Assembly: GCF_026626335.1 (NCBI RefSeq)
Contig: NZ_JAPNTZ010000023.1
Coordinates: forward strand, 62,001 to 126,000
Length of the DNA stretch: 64,000 nucleotides
DNA from: Paractinoplanes pyxinae
Lineage (GTDB): Bacteria; Actinomycetota; Actinomycetes; Mycobacteriales; Micromonosporaceae
Reading direction: 5' to 3'
Both the position numbers and the translations under genes were made by a program. Under the pieces are notes generated by a model. It did no database searches, was not told the origin of the DNA, and saw only the letters and a program-made list of their open reading frames with translations. Position 1 is the first letter of the stretch, and every line of letters starts with the position of its first letter. This document shows positions 62,091 to 64,000 of the stretch, in pieces.

Positions 62091-64000
62091 CTCAGCTCGA
62101 GGGCCGGGCCGGCCGGCTCTACGCGGCCGGGGTCGAGGCCAGCGAGGACGGACGGCCGGCGCTGGCGGTGCGCCGGCTGCGGGCGGCGCTGCGGCTGGTC
62201 GCGTCCGATCCCGTACGGGGCCGGGTGCTGGTCACGCTGGCCTGGGCCGAAAGCGAGCGGGGCCGGGTGGATCTGGGCTTCCGCCTGCTCGACGAGGCCG
62301 AGCCGTTGCTGCCGCCCCCGGACCGGGCCGTGCTGCACGCCCAGCGCGCCGTGCTCCTGCATCGCAACGGCCGGGTCGAGCGCGCGCTGCCCGAGTTCGA
62401 CCAGGCCATCGCCGGGCTGTCCGCAGCCGGGGAGCCCTTGGATCTCATCAAGGCCCTCAACAACCGCAGCCTCGTGCACCTGGACGCGGGCCGGGTGGCC
62501 GCCGCCCGCGCCGACCTGCAGCACGCGCTGCGGCTGGCCCGCGCCTGCGAGATGGCGTTCGCCGTGGCCCTGCTGACCGTCAACCTCGGGTACCTGGACG
62601 TGGTCGCCGGGGACCTGCCGGCTGCGCTCGGCGGATTTGCTTCGGCTCGTTCGACGTACGAGGAAATGGCCCCGGGACGCTTGCCGGCGCTGGCGATCGA
62701 ACGGGCACGGGCGTTGGTGGCGGCCGGCTTGTTCCGCGAGGCCGACCGGGAGCTGGGCTCGGCCGTCGAGCAGGCCCGCGCTCAGGGGCAGGAACACACG
62801 GTGGCCGACGCGCTGCAGGTGCGGGCCGAGGCAGCTCTCCTGGCCGGGCGAACTGAATCGGCGGCGGCCTGGGCGGACGAGTGCCGAGTCCTTTTCGTAC
62901 GGCGGGGGAACCGGCGACGGGCGGCGCTGGCCGCACTGGTCGTCCTGCGGGCCGGGCCGCCGGACGTCCGGACGGCTCGCCGTCTGGCTGCCTCGCTGCG
63001 CAAGCTCGGCCTGGAGGAGGACGCGCGGGTCGCCGATCTCGTCGCCGGTTCGGTGGCCCCCGGCCGTCGCCTCGACCGGCTGGACACGCGACTGCTGCGC
63101 CGGCTGACCCGGGCTGAACTCGCTCGTGCCGCCGGAAAGCCGGCGGACGCCGACCGTGAGCTCGCGGCCGGGATGGCCACCCTGCAACGGCATCGGGCCC
63201 GCTTCGGCTGCCTGGATCTGCAGACAGGCGCTTCGGCCCATGGGCGTGATCTGGCGGCGGCGGGGCTCGCGGCGGCCCTCGAGAGCGGTTCTCCGTCGGC
63301 CGTGCACCGGTGGTCCGAGCGGAGCCGGGCTCAAGCGCTCCTGCTGCCGGCCGTACGCCCGCCGGACGACCCGACGGCGGCCGCGTACCTCGAAGACCTG
63401 CGGCAGACCCGGTACGCGCTGCGGGCCGCCCAACTCGAAGGCCGGGCCACCTCCGCGTTGCGGGGGCGAGTGGAAGCCCTCGAGAGGCGGGTGCGGGAAA
63501 GCGCCTGGTCGATGCGCGGCGTTGAAGGGTCCGCGCAGGCGCCGGCCCCGCTGGGCTCGGTCCAGGGCCGCCTCGGAGACGAGACGGCCCTGGTGGCGTA
63601 TCTCCGTTCGGGTGGGGTGCTGCGGGCGCTGGTCGTGACCCGGGCCCGGGCGATCGTCGTGCGGCTGGGGGAGTGGGCGGCCGCGGAGGAGGCGGTGCTG
63701 CGCCTGCGGGCCGACCTCGACACGTCCGCCGGTCGGGCGTTGCCGTCGCGGATGGCGGCTGCCGTAGCCGCGACCACCCGGCACGATGCCGAGGCGCTGC
63801 AACGGGCCGTGCTCGACCCGATCGCCTCGCTCGTCGGCGACCGTGCGCTCGTCGTCGTCCCGACCGGGGTCCTGATGACGGCGCCGTGGGCGCTGCTGCC
63901 GTTCTGCGCGGGCCGCCCGGTCACCGTCGCGCCGTCCGCCACCACGTGGGTGGCGGCGGCCCGCACCCGGCGGCCGGGTCCGGTCGCGCTGGTCGCGGGC
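62087..64000 (+). CDS. TPR-CHAT domain protein, 3'-truncated by window edge
   Basis: A frame of 638 visible codons from GTG 62087 (overlapping the previous stop) to the window end with no stop. The N-terminal half is a superhelical repeat region (EDGRPALAVRRLRAALRLVA, PEFDQAIAGLSAAGEPLDLI, HLDAGRVAAARADLQHALRL) typical of tetratricopeptide repeats. The last part starts a CHAT domain, a caspase-like protease or effector fold (GDRALVVVPTGVLMTAPWAL, then LPFCAGRPVTVAPSATTW). The His/Cys catalytic pair would lie beyond the window. CHAT proteins are known in bacterial conflict and signalling systems. Confidence 0.85.
   Translation, partial: MTQLEGRAGRLYAAGVEASEDGRPALAVRRLRAALRLVASDPVRGRVLVTLAWAESERGRVDLGFRLLDEAEPLLPPPDRAVLHAQRAVLLHRNGRVERALPEFDQAIAGLSAAGEPLDLIKALNNRSLVHLDAGRVAAARADLQHALRLARACEMAFAVALLTVNLGYLDVVAGDLPAALGGFASARSTYEEMAPGRLPALAIERARALVAAGLFREADRELGSAVEQARAQGQEHTVADALQVRAEAALLAGRTESAAAWADECRVLFVRRGNRRRAALAALVVLRAGPPDVRTARRLAASLRKLGLEEDARVADLVAGSVAPGRRLDRLDTRLLRRLTRAELARAAGKPADADRELAAGMATLQRHRARFGCLDLQTGASAHGRDLAAAGLAAALESGSPSAVHRWSERSRAQALLLPAVRPPDDPTAAAYLEDLRQTRYALRAAQLEGRATSALRGRVEALERRVRESAWSMRGVEGSAQAPAPLGSVQGRLGDETALVAYLRSGGVLRALVVTRARAIVVRLGEWAAAEEAVLRLRADLDTSAGRALPSRMAAAVAATTRHDAEALQRAVLDPIASLVGDRALVVVPTGVLMTAPWALLPFCAGRPVTVAPSATTWVAAARTRRPGPVALVAG

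Overview
High-GC (roughly 70 % by eye) actinobacterial chromosome. GTG/TTG starts, ATGA/GTGA overlaps and GTAC-rich codons, together with S-adenosyl methyltransferase, AfsR-type regulator, mycothiol-type isomerase and CBM2-cellulase families, suggest a Micromonosporaceae member (Actinoplanes-like). The genus is inference. No rRNA, tRNA, CRISPR array or transposase was seen.

Layout. 1-6 kb: end of an APC permease, a methyltransferase, a serine hydrolase and a frameshifted RTX-repeat secreted protein. 6.6-10.1 kb: sugar ABC importer (binding protein plus two permeases) behind a perfect 20-bp palindrome. 10.2-11.6 kb: UDP-glucose dehydrogenase. 11.9-18.7 kb: cellulose/xyloglucan operon (GH74-CBM2, CBM2-GH48, AA10 LPMO-CBM2) preceded by an exact CebR/CelR operator and closed by a strong hairpin. 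19-25.6 kb: TraB-like protein, AfsR/SARP regulator, small secreted protein, P450, and a short-peptide/DsbA/TetR operon. 25.9-31.3 kb: xylan side-chain operon (SGNH esterase, GH115 alpha-glucuronidase, SGNH esterase). 31.3-34.6 kb: small hypotheticals and tandem repeats. 34.6-37.8 kb: CbiMNQO metal importer with a Nur-like box. 37.9-38.8 kb: 128-bp inverted repeats around a P-loop kinase gene. 38.9-41.1 kb: GH9 cellulase with a second CebR-like box inside its 5' coding end. 41.1-48.4 kb: mixed metabolic and regulatory genes. 48.5-52.4 kb: second ABC importer. 52.7-53.8 kb: diguanylate cyclase. 53.8-59.9 kb: beta-oxidation operon with divergent TetR. 60-64 kb: S8 protease/sigma factor/beta-rich protein/CHAT protein operon, running off the window.

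How the genes cooperate. GH48 and GH9 (cellulose), GH74 (xyloglucan), the LPMO (oxidative cleavage) and the esterase/GH115 group (xylan decorations) form a secreted plant-cell-wall programme; the sugar importer could take up products. Two CebR-type sites tie the GH74-GH48-LPMO operon and the distant GH9 gene into one cellobiose-responsive regulon. The most novel-looking loci are the 48-residue peptide coupled to a DsbA-like protein, the inverted-repeat-bounded kinase cassette, the CHAT/S8/sigma operon, and the bicistronic-style mini-ORF in the second ABC operon.
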